Shown in pieces: positions 7,450-13,862 of a DNA stretch of 13,862 nucleotides. A program made the translations under genes and the position numbers. This stretch comes from Planctomycetes bacterium UBA1135 (GTDB lineage Bacteria; Planctomycetota; UBA1135). The stretch spans positions 10,211 through 24,072 of the forward strand of contig DCAK01000042.1 of NCBI GenBank assembly GCA_002311925.1, read 5' to 3'. The notes beneath the pieces were generated by a model, which saw only the letters and a program-made list of their open reading frames with translations, was not told the origin of the DNA and did not search any database. Numbering within the stretch: position 1 is the first letter of the stretch; the number at the start of each line of letters is the position of its first letter.

Positions 7450-7455
7450 ATTCTA
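7450..7455 (-). promoter_or_regulatory. -10-like hexamer TAGAAT of the permease gene (leaderless start)
   Basis: The minus strand reads TAGAATTCCCCC directly before GTG 7443, with six bases between the hexamer and the start codon and no SD. The block is almost the same as that before the sulfatase-like gene (TAGAATTCTCCCT before ATG 11778). It lies just downstream of the hairpin that follows the propeller gene, as expected for a fresh promoter between units. Confidence 0.45.
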
Positions 7456-7462
7456 ATGGAAC

Positions 7463-7490
7463 GCGGGCCGCCCCATGAGGAGTGGCCCGC
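7463..7490 (-). terminator. Strong hairpin after the propeller gene, probable terminator
   Basis: GCGGGCC (7463-7469) pairs with GGCCCGC (7484-7490). After one mismatch, four more inner pairs close a four-base loop. It sits 21 bases past the propeller-gene stop and before the permease promoter. The minus-strand flank is GTTCCATT rather than a clean T-run, so it is an imperfect intrinsic terminator. Confidence 0.5.
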
Positions 7491-7511
7491 TTTCAATGGG
7501 AGAGGATGCCT

Positions 7512-9707
7512 CTACTTGACGGTCAACATGCGCATTTGCGATTGCTGCACATTGTTCGGACTTTGAACTTCCACGGCCTGAGCCCAGAAAGTCGTGCCGG
7601 CCGCTCCGTTGGGAATGGATACCTGGACCGCGGACGAACCCGAGGCGTCGACAATCGCCCAACCAATCACGATGATGGGGTCGGAGAGGGCGAGAGGGAT
7701 TCCGTAGGAGGTCATGGTGGGTCCGGGCCCGACGAGGGAGACACCGAACCAGTTCTTGGCTCCGGGAGTTCCACCGGTCACGCTGAAGGTCGCCAGGGAA
7801 CCCGAGTGGAGTCCGCTGACGGAGAGGGGAACGGTGACGCCCCCCGAGAAGCAGAAGAGGGAGCCGTTGTCGGCGAGGCCGTCGGAATCTGCAACGAAGG
7901 TTCCCACGTAGACATCCTTGGTTCCGTCGAAGTCCACATCCGAGGCCATCACGAGGCTGGTTCCCAATCTCTGGTCGCTGACCGTGCCCTCGTAGCGCCA
8001 GAGCTCGGTTCCCGTCGCGCTGGAGAACGAGCGGACTGAACCATTGTTGATGAGGCTGCTGCTGTCCGAGCCGGGGTTGGTGGTGGCGAGATCAGCCACT
8101 CCGTCCCCATCGGCATCGTCGATTTCCTTGAGGATGAAGCCAAGGCCGGCATCGGCGGTGTCGCCGATGGCGGTCCAGAGGACACCACCCATGCGGCCGG
8201 AAATGCCCACAAGCTTGCCGTTGTTGGTCAATCCGTTTTCATCGGCAAGGGGGCTTCCCGACACCAGGTCAGTCGCTCCGTCGCCGTCGGCATCATCAAT
8301 CAGGATCAAGTTGGACCCCAGATGGGAACCGTTGTCGGCGCCCAGCATCTGCCACATGGTGGCTCCGGTGGCTCCGGAAATGGCTTCGATATGGCCGTTG
8401 TTGATCAGAGGGTTCCAGAAGCTCCCGGTGGAGGCTTCGGAGCTCACCATCAACACGTCATTCGAGCCGTCCCCGTTGAGATCTCCAGGCAGAAGGAGGC
8501 GGGAGCCGAATAGACCGTAATTGAAGGATCCTGCTCGCACCCAGAGGGGATAGCCGTTGGCGCCGTTGAGAAGCTCCACGGTTCCATTGCTGGCCAAACC
8601 CATGGAAGAGTTTTCGGGGTTGCCGAGGACGATATCCATGACGCCGTCGCCGTTGACATCGCCGAATACCTTGTGCACGGAGCCATAGTGTTCACCGGGG
8701 TGGGTTCCTGCGTGTTCCCAGATGACCGAGCCGTCGGCCCCTGAAATCAGGCTGGCTTTGCCGGCGTCGGGGAAGACCATCCATGCGCCGGCGGCGGCGT
8801 CGGGGTCGACCACGAGCAGGTCGGTGATTCCGTCTCCGTTGATGTCGCCGAGGTCGTCCACCGAGCCTCCGAAGCGTGCGTTGTCGATGGCGCCGTCAGC
8901 CTGCCAAAGAACCTGTCCGGTGGTGCCGGAAATGGCCATCACGAGACCGTTCTTGTAGAGGCCGGCGCTGTTGCCTTCGGCGTTGTGGGCAATGACATCA
9001 CGCTTTCCGTCACCGTTGAGGTCGGCGACCATGACAAGGTTCGCGCCGATTCCCTGGTCGTTGCCGGTTCCGTTGGTGCGCCACATGGTCCACCCGTAGC
9101 TGGCGGACACGCACTGGACATAGCCGTTTCCGAAGAATCCCATGCTGGAAGCTCCGCGCGAGCCAACCACGATGTCCTCGAGATTGTCGAAATTGACATC
9201 ATCAGAACGAGCGTAGGAGGAACCGAATTCCTCGTTGTCGGACATTCCGAAAACCTGCCACATCATGGATCCGTCCACGCCGGAGATGGCTTTGCAGAAA
9301 CCGTTGCGAATGAAACCGTTGGTCGAGCCCATGGAGGTCAGGGCGAAAAGGTCACGGACTCCGTCGCCATTGATGTCGTCGATGGTGGGAAAAGTGAGTC
9401 CGAGTTGCTCGAAATCGTAGTTTCCGTCGATTCTCCAGATGAAGGAACCATCGGTTCCGGAGATGGCACGAATGACCCCGTTCTGGGTCATGAGGTTCGA
9501 GCTTCCCGTGGGGTTCACCGAGATGATGTCGGTGCGGGTATCTCCGTTGAAATCGTCGATTGCGTAGAGACGGCGGCCCATGCCCTCGAAGCTGGTGTCG
9601 CCGTTCGCCTGCCACATCAAGGCGGCGTCCTGCTGGGCAGGAAGAAGGGAAACGGGTGCGACGATAAAGGTGAAGGCCGCCGCGAGAATTGTGAGTCGGA
9701 TTTGCAT
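7512..9707 (-). CDS. Secreted FG-GAP/VCBS-type repeat propeller protein with C-terminal beta domain
   Basis: 731 residues from ATG 9707, chosen because it opens directly into a signal peptide (MQIRLTILAAAFTFIVAPVSLLPA, likely cut after residue 24). The body is ten units of about 55-65 residues. Each has a calcium-type loop of form DxNGDGxxD (DFNGDTRTD, DINGDGVRD, DLNGDGKRD, DADGDGATD and so on) and then NG-x-AISG-x-G-x-x-W, which recalls the PQQ-propeller blade motif. The last ~109 residues (about 623-731) form a separate Gly/Pro-rich beta domain (SVTGGTPGAKNWFGVSLVGPGPT, then TFWAQAVEV) ending in LTVK, of a type I associate with secreted planctomycete proteins. An in-frame GTG at 9755 would add 16 non-signal residues and is rejected. 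No SD or nearby -10 hexamer is evident. An exported binding or structural role is inferred; no catalytic residues are recognised. Confidence 0.85.
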   Translation of the reverse strand: MQIRLTILAAAFTFIVAPVSLLPAQQDAALMWQANGDTSFEGMGRRLYAIDDFNGDTRTDIISVNPTGSSNLMTQNGVIRAISGTDGSFIWRIDGNYDFEQLGLTFPTIDDINGDGVRDLFALTSMGSTNGFIRNGFCKAISGVDGSMMWQVFGMSDNEEFGSSYARSDDVNFDNLEDIVVGSRGASSMGFFGNGYVQCVSASYGWTMWRTNGTGNDQGIGANLVMVADLNGDGKRDVIAHNAEGNSAGLYKNGLVMAISGTTGQVLWQADGAIDNARFGGSVDDLGDINGDGITDLLVVDPDAAAGAWMVFPDAGKASLISGADGSVIWEHAGTHPGEHYGSVHKVFGDVNGDGVMDIVLGNPENSSMGLASNGTVELLNGANGYPLWVRAGSFNYGLFGSRLLLPGDLNGDGSNDVLMVSSEASTGSFWNPLINNGHIEAISGATGATMWQMLGADNGSHLGSNLILIDDADGDGATDLVSGSPLADENGLTNNGKLVGISGRMGGVLWTAIGDTADAGLGFILKEIDDADGDGVADLATTNPGSDSSSLINNGSVRSFSSATGTELWRYEGTVSDQRLGTSLVMASDVDFDGTKDVYVGTFVADSDGLADNGSLFCFSGGVTVPLSVSGLHSGSLATFSVTGGTPGAKNWFGVSLVGPGPTMTSYGIPLALSDPIIVIGWAIVDASGSSAVQVSIPNGAAGTTFWAQAVEVQSPNNVQQSQMRMLTVK

Positions 9708-9740
9708 GGTGTGAAGTGGTTGAGCAGGGAGCTCTTGCAA

Positions 9741-9774
9741 CCCCAAGGCTACCACAGGACGAGAGACCTTGGGG
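9741..9774 (-). other. 8-bp inverted repeat (stem-loop) between sulfatase-like and propeller genes
   Basis: CCCCAAGG (9741-9748) and CCTTGGGG (9767-9774) are perfect reverse complements with an 18-base loop. It lies 33 nt upstream of the propeller ATG and 70 nt past the sulfatase-like stop, with no T-run on either side. It could weakly terminate the upstream gene, form a 5' leader structure, or be an operator. The remaining 9708-9843 gap shows no gene and no convincing promoter. Confidence 0.35.
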
Positions 9775-9843
9775 ATTCGAATCGGGAGCGGGTGACCACC
9801 AAGCCATTGCCTTGTAATGACTTATGGACACCTCTTGAACTTG

Positions 9844-11778
9844 TCAGGAATCAGGGTCGGCGTATCCGAGGGCGGCCAGTCTTGCCAGGGTTTCCGGGTC
9901 CAAGTCGGCGCGCGAACCCGCCAGCCTGGAGGCGAGGGCGGAGGCTCCGATTTCCACCAGTGAGGACCCTAATTTTCCGATATTGGAGGGGTCCGCAGCC
10001 ACCGGTTCGCTTTCTCCGGGGCCATTTTCAAGGTCGAATGCCATCCATTTCATTTCCGTTCCCAGTTCGCCGAGAGACACCAACTTGGAGGCCCCTTGGA
10101 CCACCGCCCTCAAAAAGGCTCCCGGCTTGGGTCGTTCAGAGTAGATGATGCGGCCAGAAGGGCCCCGGCCGGCTTCAAGCATGGGGGCCAGATCGAGGCC
10201 GTGCGTGGTTCCCGGAATCCGGATGCCCATCAGCGAGCCCAAGGTGGGAAAGATGTCCGCGAGTTGGACGGGGTCGGGGAATACCTGGGCGGGAACCCCA
10301 GGTCCGACAAGAATCAGGGGGACCCGAATCATTTCTTCGAAGAGGGAGTTCCCGTGGCGCCATTGGTAATGGTCGTAGAACTCTTCCCCGTGGTCGGAGA
10401 GGAACAGGAGGTAATCCTGGTCGGTGAGCACTCCCTTTGCCCGGAGGTTGGCGAGGAGGATGCCGATTTCCCGGTCAACGAAACGGATTTCGGCGTCGTA
10501 GAGGTCGCCGAGGTCTTGGAGGAGGGATTTTCCCGGTTCCGGGTAGCGGCTTTCAGGAAGGTCGGGGTGGAAGGGGGAAAAATTCCAGGGAATCTGGAGT
10601 CGAGCATTGATGGCGAGGGGGTCGAGGTCACGCTCGTTGAGAAGGTCCTCGGGCGGGTTGTAGGGCTGGTGAGGGTCGAGGTAGTGGACATAGAGAAAGA
10701 CCGGGGCTCCTTCCGGCACCTTCTCCACCCAGTCGAGGACCGCCGCGTTCACCGTGAGGGCGTCGGTCCCCCGCAAGATTCCGTGGTCTCCCATGCTCTC
10801 CATGAGGCGGGGAAGGAATGTGGCGACCAGGAGCTGCTTTGTCTTTTTCCAAAGCCGCCCGATTCTCGATGATTGAAGCAGGGCCGGGGTCTTTTCGTTC
10901 CAGAACCAATCGAATCCCCGGGAGAAACCGAAGGTCGGGGAAATCTGGACGTTGGCTGAGAATCCGGCGGTGTGATAGCCCACCTCCCTGAACGCTTCGG
11001 AGAGGAGTGGTGCCGAGGGAGCGAGCTGGTCAGCCTGTTCCCAGGTGCCGTGCGTGGAGGGATAGAGGGAGGTGAAGAGGGTGGCCACCGATGGGCGGGT
11101 CCACGGTGATTGGGCCCAGGCCCGCTCGAAGCGGGTGCCCTTGGCGGCGAGGGTGTCGAGGACCGGGGAAGTGGGACGGTCGTAGCCGTAGCAGGAGAGC
11201 CGGTCGGCCCGCAGGGTGTCGACAAGGATGACCACAAGATTGGGCGGCCGCTCGGAGGGGGCGTCGACCGGAATCTTGCGAAGGTCGGCGGTGGAGGGGG
11301 CGGCCCCCCAAGCCAGGAGGAAGGAAAGAAGGATTCCTCCCGTCAGGAAGCGTAGGGCCCAGGGTTCGGGAATCAATCTGTTAAACGTCCGGCGGAGAAT
11401 GTCGGAGAAGGCCAGAACGGCCAACATCGCGCCGACTGGGGCGAGGGTGAGGAGGTCCTTGCCCCCGAAGAAATCCATGAGGACCAGGCGGGACAGGACC
11501 ACCATCGCGGTGATTTCAATCGCCCAACCGGCGGCGGTCGGCGGACTTTTTCGCAACCATCCCCCGATGAACCCGATGGCGCCGACAATGAGGGCGTAGA
11601 AGACCGCCACCTTGAGGAGCCCCCCCGCGGGATTTTCAAACACAAGGCCGCTGGTGAAGAGGGCGTGCAGGCCATCCAGGGAGCCCATGAATCCTCCCGC
11701 CAACCCGCCCATGAACCCGGCGGCGCCGGCAAGTTGCCATCGGGAGGGCCTTTCGAGATTCGGTTGCTTCGACTCCAT
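9844..11778 (-). CDS. Membrane-anchored sulfatase/alkaline-phosphatase superfamily enzyme with Thr at the nucleophile position
   Basis: 644 residues: about four or five N-terminal membrane helices (within 16-160), then a PF00884-type catalytic domain (about 178-560) expected outside the inner membrane. Metal-site blocks are VVILVDTLRADRLSCYGY (Asp187, Asp192), LFLSDHGEEFYDH (Asp462, His463) and RHGNSLFEE (His475), plus YVHYLDPHQPY (363-373). The nucleophile region SPWTRPSVATLFTSLYPSTHG (224-244) has Thr227 where true sulfatases have the Cys converted to formylglycine (CxPxR), and lacks the following Arg. A phosphotransferase/hydrolase of EptA or LtaS style, with Thr as nucleophile, is thus at least as likely as a sulfatase. 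ATG 11778 follows TAGAAT by 7 nt with no SD. It is divergent from two glycosyltransferases, which suggests work on envelope glycans or lipids. The substrate is unknown. Confidence 0.85.
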   Translation of the reverse strand: MESKQPNLERPSRWQLAGAAGFMGGLAGGFMGSLDGLHALFTSGLVFENPAGGLLKVAVFYALIVGAIGFIGGWLRKSPPTAAGWAIEITAMVVLSRLVLMDFFGGKDLLTLAPVGAMLAVLAFSDILRRTFNRLIPEPWALRFLTGGILLSFLLAWGAAPSTADLRKIPVDAPSERPPNLVVILVDTLRADRLSCYGYDRPTSPVLDTLAAKGTRFERAWAQSPWTRPSVATLFTSLYPSTHGTWEQADQLAPSAPLLSEAFREVGYHTAGFSANVQISPTFGFSRGFDWFWNEKTPALLQSSRIGRLWKKTKQLLVATFLPRLMESMGDHGILRGTDALTVNAAVLDWVEKVPEGAPVFLYVHYLDPHQPYNPPEDLLNERDLDPLAINARLQIPWNFSPFHPDLPESRYPEPGKSLLQDLGDLYDAEIRFVDREIGILLANLRAKGVLTDQDYLLFLSDHGEEFYDHYQWRHGNSLFEEMIRVPLILVGPGVPAQVFPDPVQLADIFPTLGSLMGIRIPGTTHGLDLAPMLEAGRGPSGRIIYSERPKPGAFLRAVVQGASKLVSLGELGTEMKWMAFDLENGPGESEPVAADPSNIGKLGSSLVEIGASALASRLAGSRADLDPETLARLAALGYADPDS

Positions 11779-11785
11779 AGGGAGA

Positions 11786-11791
11786 ATTCTA
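11786..11791 (-). promoter_or_regulatory. -10-like hexamer TAGAAT of the sulfatase-like gene (leaderless start)
   Basis: The minus strand reads TAGAAT, seven bases, then ATG 11778. There is no SD. The hexamer overlaps the plus-strand TATACT (11790-11795) by two bases, so the two divergent promoters share DNA. Confidence 0.5.
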
Positions 11792-11795
11792 TACT
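11790..11795 (+). promoter_or_regulatory. -10 hexamer TATACT of the glycosyltransferase unit
   Basis: TATACT is a 5/6 match to TATAAT. A partial -35-like TTCGAC (11768-11773) lies 16 bp upstream. Seven bases follow before the in-frame GTG at 11803, so the transcript could begin at that codon; alternatively it has a 66-nt leader to the GTG at 11869. Confidence 0.5.
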
Positions 11796-11802
11796 TTTCG
11801 GC

Positions 11803-12663
11803 GTGCCATCCGACGCCGTCTCAGGCGGGTCCGGGGGCTTCGGGGAAGAAAGCCCTTGCGGAGAAGATGTGAGAAGGCTCACGGTTCTCCTCGCTTCCCA
11901 CGATCGCCTCGAGCTCCTCCAGGAATCTCTCGCAAGCGTCCTCCAGCAGGAGCCGCGTGGGTTTCAAATTTTGGTCGTCGATGACGGCTCCGGGGACGAA
12001 ACCCGGGCCTGGCTTGAAGCCAAGGCCGAGGAAGAAGAGTCGCTGAAGGTTATCTTCACCGAGAATCAGGGGGTGGCCTCGGCCCGACAAAGAGGCTTGG
12101 AGGAAGCGTCCACCCCTTGGGTCTGCATTTTGGATTCGGACGATCTTTTCCTGCCCGGCGCGCTGGCAAGGATTGCGGAGGCCGTCGTGAATGCTCCGGA
12201 AACGGATCTCGTCTACGTCGACAATCGGCACCTCTTTCCCGATGGAAGCTGGGAGGACCGACCCTATCCGCGTTATCCCGACAACAGGGCCATGGCGCGC
12301 GCCATCCTTCTCCGTCCGAGGATTCCCTTCAAGCATTCGGGAACCGTGATGAAGCGGGAGGTCGCCCTGGAGTTGGGGGGGTACGACCGAAACCTTTCCA
12401 TCAAGGTGGATATCGACCTGTTCCTCCGATTCCTGGTCCGGGGGAAAAAAGTCGAATTGATTTCCGAGCCCCTGGTCGCCTTTCGCATGCATCGAGGGTC
12501 CATGAGCGCCCACCGATTTGAAGGAATCCGGGCATGGCGGCGTCTCATGCGTGAATACGGGCCCTCCAATCCGGTCCTCCGGGCGGGGTGTCTCCTTTGG
12601 AGGTCGGCGGTTGAGTTCGCCAAGCTTCTGTACCTCCTGGTCCGCATCCGCCCCGCAAATTGA
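11803..12663 (+). CDS. Family 2-type (GT-A) glycosyltransferase
   Basis: 286 residues from GTG 11803. The GT-A nucleotide-sugar fold is shown by LTVLLASHDRLELLQESLASVL (26-47), ILVVDDGSGDET (56-67), ENQGVASARQRGLEEA, and the metal-binding DSDD (111-114) in WVCILDSDDLFLPGAL. Later blocks are FKHSGTVMKREVALELGGYD (176-195) and DIDLFLRFLVRGKK, typical of GT2 acceptor regions. Cytoplasmic transfer of a sugar onto a lipid or glycan acceptor is inferred. The start is uncertain: GTG 11803 follows TATACT by 7 nt, but GTG 11869 has GGAG five bases upstream and would give MRRLTVLLASHDR, a typical GT2 start, removing 22 Gly/Ser-rich residues. The TGA stop overlaps the next gene's TTG start (TTGA), linking the two enzymes in one unit. 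No membrane segment is seen. Confidence 0.88.
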   Translation: MPSDAVSGGSGGFGEESPCGEDVRRLTVLLASHDRLELLQESLASVLQQEPRGFQILVVDDGSGDETRAWLEAKAEEEESLKVIFTENQGVASARQRGLEEASTPWVCILDSDDLFLPGALARIAEAVVNAPETDLVYVDNRHLFPDGSWEDRPYPRYPDNRAMARAILLRPRIPFKHSGTVMKREVALELGGYDRNLSIKVDIDLFLRFLVRGKKVELISEPLVAFRMHRGSMSAHRFEGIRAWRRLMREYGPSNPVLRAGCLLWRSAVEFAKLLYLLVRIRPAN

Positions 12664-13805
12664 AAGTCTTCCTGGTTGCCACCCACTTCATCCAATACGG
12701 ATTGGAACTGGCCGGGGGCTTGGTCCTCGAGGGGGCCAAGGTTCGCATCGCCTTTTGCCCGGGCCACGCCGAACGCCTGATCGGACCCCGCTGGCGAGAA
12801 CTCGTCGCGGACGGTGTGGAAATCTGCGAGCTTCCCCGTCCTCCGCGTCGAAAGATTCTTTCCCTGGCGACGATGCGGAACACCCTGAAACTTTGGCGTG
12901 GAATTCGGAACTTTCGCCCGGATGTGGTTCATCTTCAATCCTCCATCGACCCCGCCGTGGCCTTGACGGGCTTGTTTTCCCGGCGACCAGTCGTGGCCAC
13001 GGTGCACGACGTGACCCCGCACCTTGGGGAGGAGAAGAAACTCAATCCCTTTCTCGATTTTCTCGAATATCGAATCGTTCTCCCCTGGATCCGGCGGCGT
13101 GGAGTGCGCTTCATCGTCCACGGAGAAAGCTTGCGGGGAGAGCTTGCGGAAAGGATGGGGGTCCCTCTCGAAAGGGTGACCAAGGTCCCTCATGGGGTTT
13201 TTTCCGGTTACACCCTGTTGGATTCAGGGGAAGAGGTTCCGGCACCCGGCCCCACGGTCCTCTTTTTCGGCCGCATGGAGCCCTACAAGGGGGTGGGAGT
13301 TCTGGCCGACGCCATTCCCCTGGTGCGGGCCCGGATTCCCGATGTTCGCTTTCTTTTGGCCGGCCGGGGCGAGGCCCTGGACCAGCTGCGGCCAAGGCTC
13401 GACGCTGAAGCGGGGGTGGAAATCCAGGACCACTACATCGAGACGGAGGATGTGGGCCTCCTCTTTCGCCAGGCCACCGTGGTGGCTGCTCCCTATCTCG
13501 AAGCCAGCCAAAGTGGTGTCATAGGCATCGCGCTCGCGTTCGGCGTTCCGGTGGTCGCCACGGATGTCGGAGCCCTCTCCGAAATGGTGGAAGACGGGAA
13601 CAACGGTTTGCTCGTGGGGCCCGACCAACCCTCGGTCTTCGCCGAGGCGTTGTGCCGGGTCCTGGAAGATCCGGAACTCGCCTCCTTGCTGGGCTCGGGA
13701 GCGCGGGAAAGTGCCGAGGGCCCGTTTTCCTGGAAAACCGCCGCCAGGATGACCTTGGATTGGTATCGGGGAGAAGCGGGCAGCGGCCCTCAGGGCCGCT
13801 CGTAA
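12660..13805 (+). CDS. Family 4-type (GT-B) glycosyltransferase
   Basis: 381 residues with a GT-B double Rossmann fold. The N-terminal half has FLVATHFIQYGLELAGGLVLEGAKV (4-28), PDVVHLQSS and VVATVHDVTPH (acceptor side). The C-terminal half has VLFFGRMEPYKGVGVLADAI (200-219; Arg205 and Lys210 contact the donor phosphates in the family), RFLLAGRGEALDQL, and EASQSGVIGIALAFGVPVVATDVGALSEMVEDGNNGLLV (281-319). The usual E-x7-E signature is of the variant QSGV type, with a hydrophobic residue replacing the second Glu. It probably adds a sugar to the same glycan or lipid as its partner GT2 gene. The TTG start at 12660 gives a 4-nt overlap with the upstream stop; no SD is seen, and no other start precedes the first strand. 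The 3' end overlaps a hairpin and the end of a convergent gene. Confidence 0.9.
   Translation: MKVFLVATHFIQYGLELAGGLVLEGAKVRIAFCPGHAERLIGPRWRELVADGVEICELPRPPRRKILSLATMRNTLKLWRGIRNFRPDVVHLQSSIDPAVALTGLFSRRPVVATVHDVTPHLGEEKKLNPFLDFLEYRIVLPWIRRRGVRFIVHGESLRGELAERMGVPLERVTKVPHGVFSGYTLLDSGEEVPAPGPTVLFFGRMEPYKGVGVLADAIPLVRARIPDVRFLLAGRGEALDQLRPRLDAEAGVEIQDHYIETEDVGLLFRQATVVAAPYLEASQSGVIGIALAFGVPVVATDVGALSEMVEDGNNGLLVGPDQPSVFAEALCRVLEDPELASLLGSGARESAEGPFSWKTAARMTLDWYRGEAGSGPQGRS
13782..13800. terminator. GC-rich hairpin at the convergent gene ends
   Basis: AGCGGCCC (13782-13789), loop TCA, GGGCCGCT (13793-13800): a perfect 8-bp stem with a three-base loop. It covers the last codons of the GT4 gene and the stop codon of the convergent partial gene. 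There is no T-run on either strand, so it may act as a bidirectional pause or mRNA-stabilising hairpin rather than a canonical terminator. Confidence 0.4.
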
Positions 13806-13862
13806 ACCCCGCAGTCGGGGGCGGCCCCCCAGGATGTTTCGCCGCAATCCAGCCCCGCGTCC
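13790..13862 (-). CDS. 3' end of an unidentified convergent gene (truncated by window edge)
   Basis: Read from the right edge, the minus strand stays open for 23 codons with strongly G/C third positions and ends in TGA (13792-13790). The visible tail is DAGLDCGETSWGAAPDCGVYER-P. The PDCGVYE ending recalls the PDIGAYE-type tails of secreted parallel beta-helix or anchor-domain proteins, but this is too short to assign. It overlaps the GT4 gene by 16 nt tail to tail. It may be a chance open frame. Confidence 0.4.
   Translation of the reverse strand, partial: DAGLDCGETSWGAAPDCGVYERP

Noticed and set aside
9753..9755. GTG 9755 as the start of the propeller gene
   Set aside because: It puts 16 residues (MVALGLQELPAQPLHT) in front of a clean signal peptide that begins at ATG 9707, and it lies inside the stem-loop.
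9767..9790. GATTCGAATC with nearby GGTCACC-like sequence on the minus strand, resembling a tRNA T-arm
   Set aside because: The flanking bases cannot form the five-pair T stem, no anticodon or acceptor stem can be drawn, and the decamer is simply a palindrome.
8985..10148. A 387-codon plus-strand frame across the propeller 5' end and the sulfatase 3' end
   Set aside because: It is antisense to the calcium-loop repeats, whose regular codons keep that frame open. Its translation is repetitive and has no recognisable fold.
1..13862. A defence system, prophage, biosynthetic cluster or CRISPR array
   Set aside because: All substantial genes belong to recognisable housekeeping, transport, lipid or envelope families. 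No direct-repeat array, integrase, phage or toxin-antitoxin genes are present.

Overview
The window is GC-rich, densely packed bacterial DNA: ten protein genes plus two cut off by the window edges, no RNA gene, no CRISPR array, and no gene-free stretch above 300 bases. Several features suggest an uncultured Planctomycetota-like bacterium. These are a short GGQ release-factor paralogue with a helical C-terminal domain, a secreted propeller protein ending in a Gly/Pro-rich beta domain of a kind I associate with planctomycete secreted proteins, and a membrane sulfatase-like enzyme. This is a judgement from protein style; no marker gene is present.

Layout. Bases 3-434 (+) are the end of queA (tRNA queuosine synthesis). 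A 173-bp intergenic element (437-609) with perfect 26-bp inverted ends separates it from a convergent two-gene unit, 623-2418 (-): an RF-1-domain protein followed by an MFS antiporter, joined by a GTGA overlap. Divergent from this is 2462-4994 (+), an acyl-CoA ligase and an HSDL2-like short-chain dehydrogenase, overlapping by 8 nt. Convergent with it is 4991-7443 (-): a two-domain metal permease (ZIP-like plus ArsP/SO_0444-like) and then a PlsC-like acyltransferase. Upstream on the same strand is 7512-9707 (-), a secreted ten-repeat propeller protein. Next is 9844-11778 (-), a membrane sulfatase-superfamily enzyme. Divergent from it is 11803-13805 (+), two overlapping glycosyltransferases (GT2-like, GT4-like). 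The last 73 bases hold the 3' end of a convergent minus-strand gene.

Functional themes. The ligase, SDR and acyltransferase suggest fatty-acid activation and lipid metabolism. The sulfatase-superfamily enzyme and the two glycosyltransferases suggest cell-envelope glycan or lipid decoration. The permease and MFS protein suggest export of metals or small molecules.

The most interesting pattern is regulatory. Five genes that begin a transcription unit (2418-, 2462+, 7443-, 11778-, 11803+) each have a TANNNT -10-like hexamer ending 6-7 nt before the start codon and no Shine-Dalgarno sequence. Two internal operon genes (4140+, 5722-) have strong AGGAG-type sites. This looks like widespread leaderless initiation at operon heads. 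Other points worth a second look are the ZIP-permease fusion, the MITE-like element, an SDR lacking its catalytic Ser, and a sulfatase-like enzyme with Thr in place of the formylglycine Cys. I found no clear defence, mobile or biosynthetic system.
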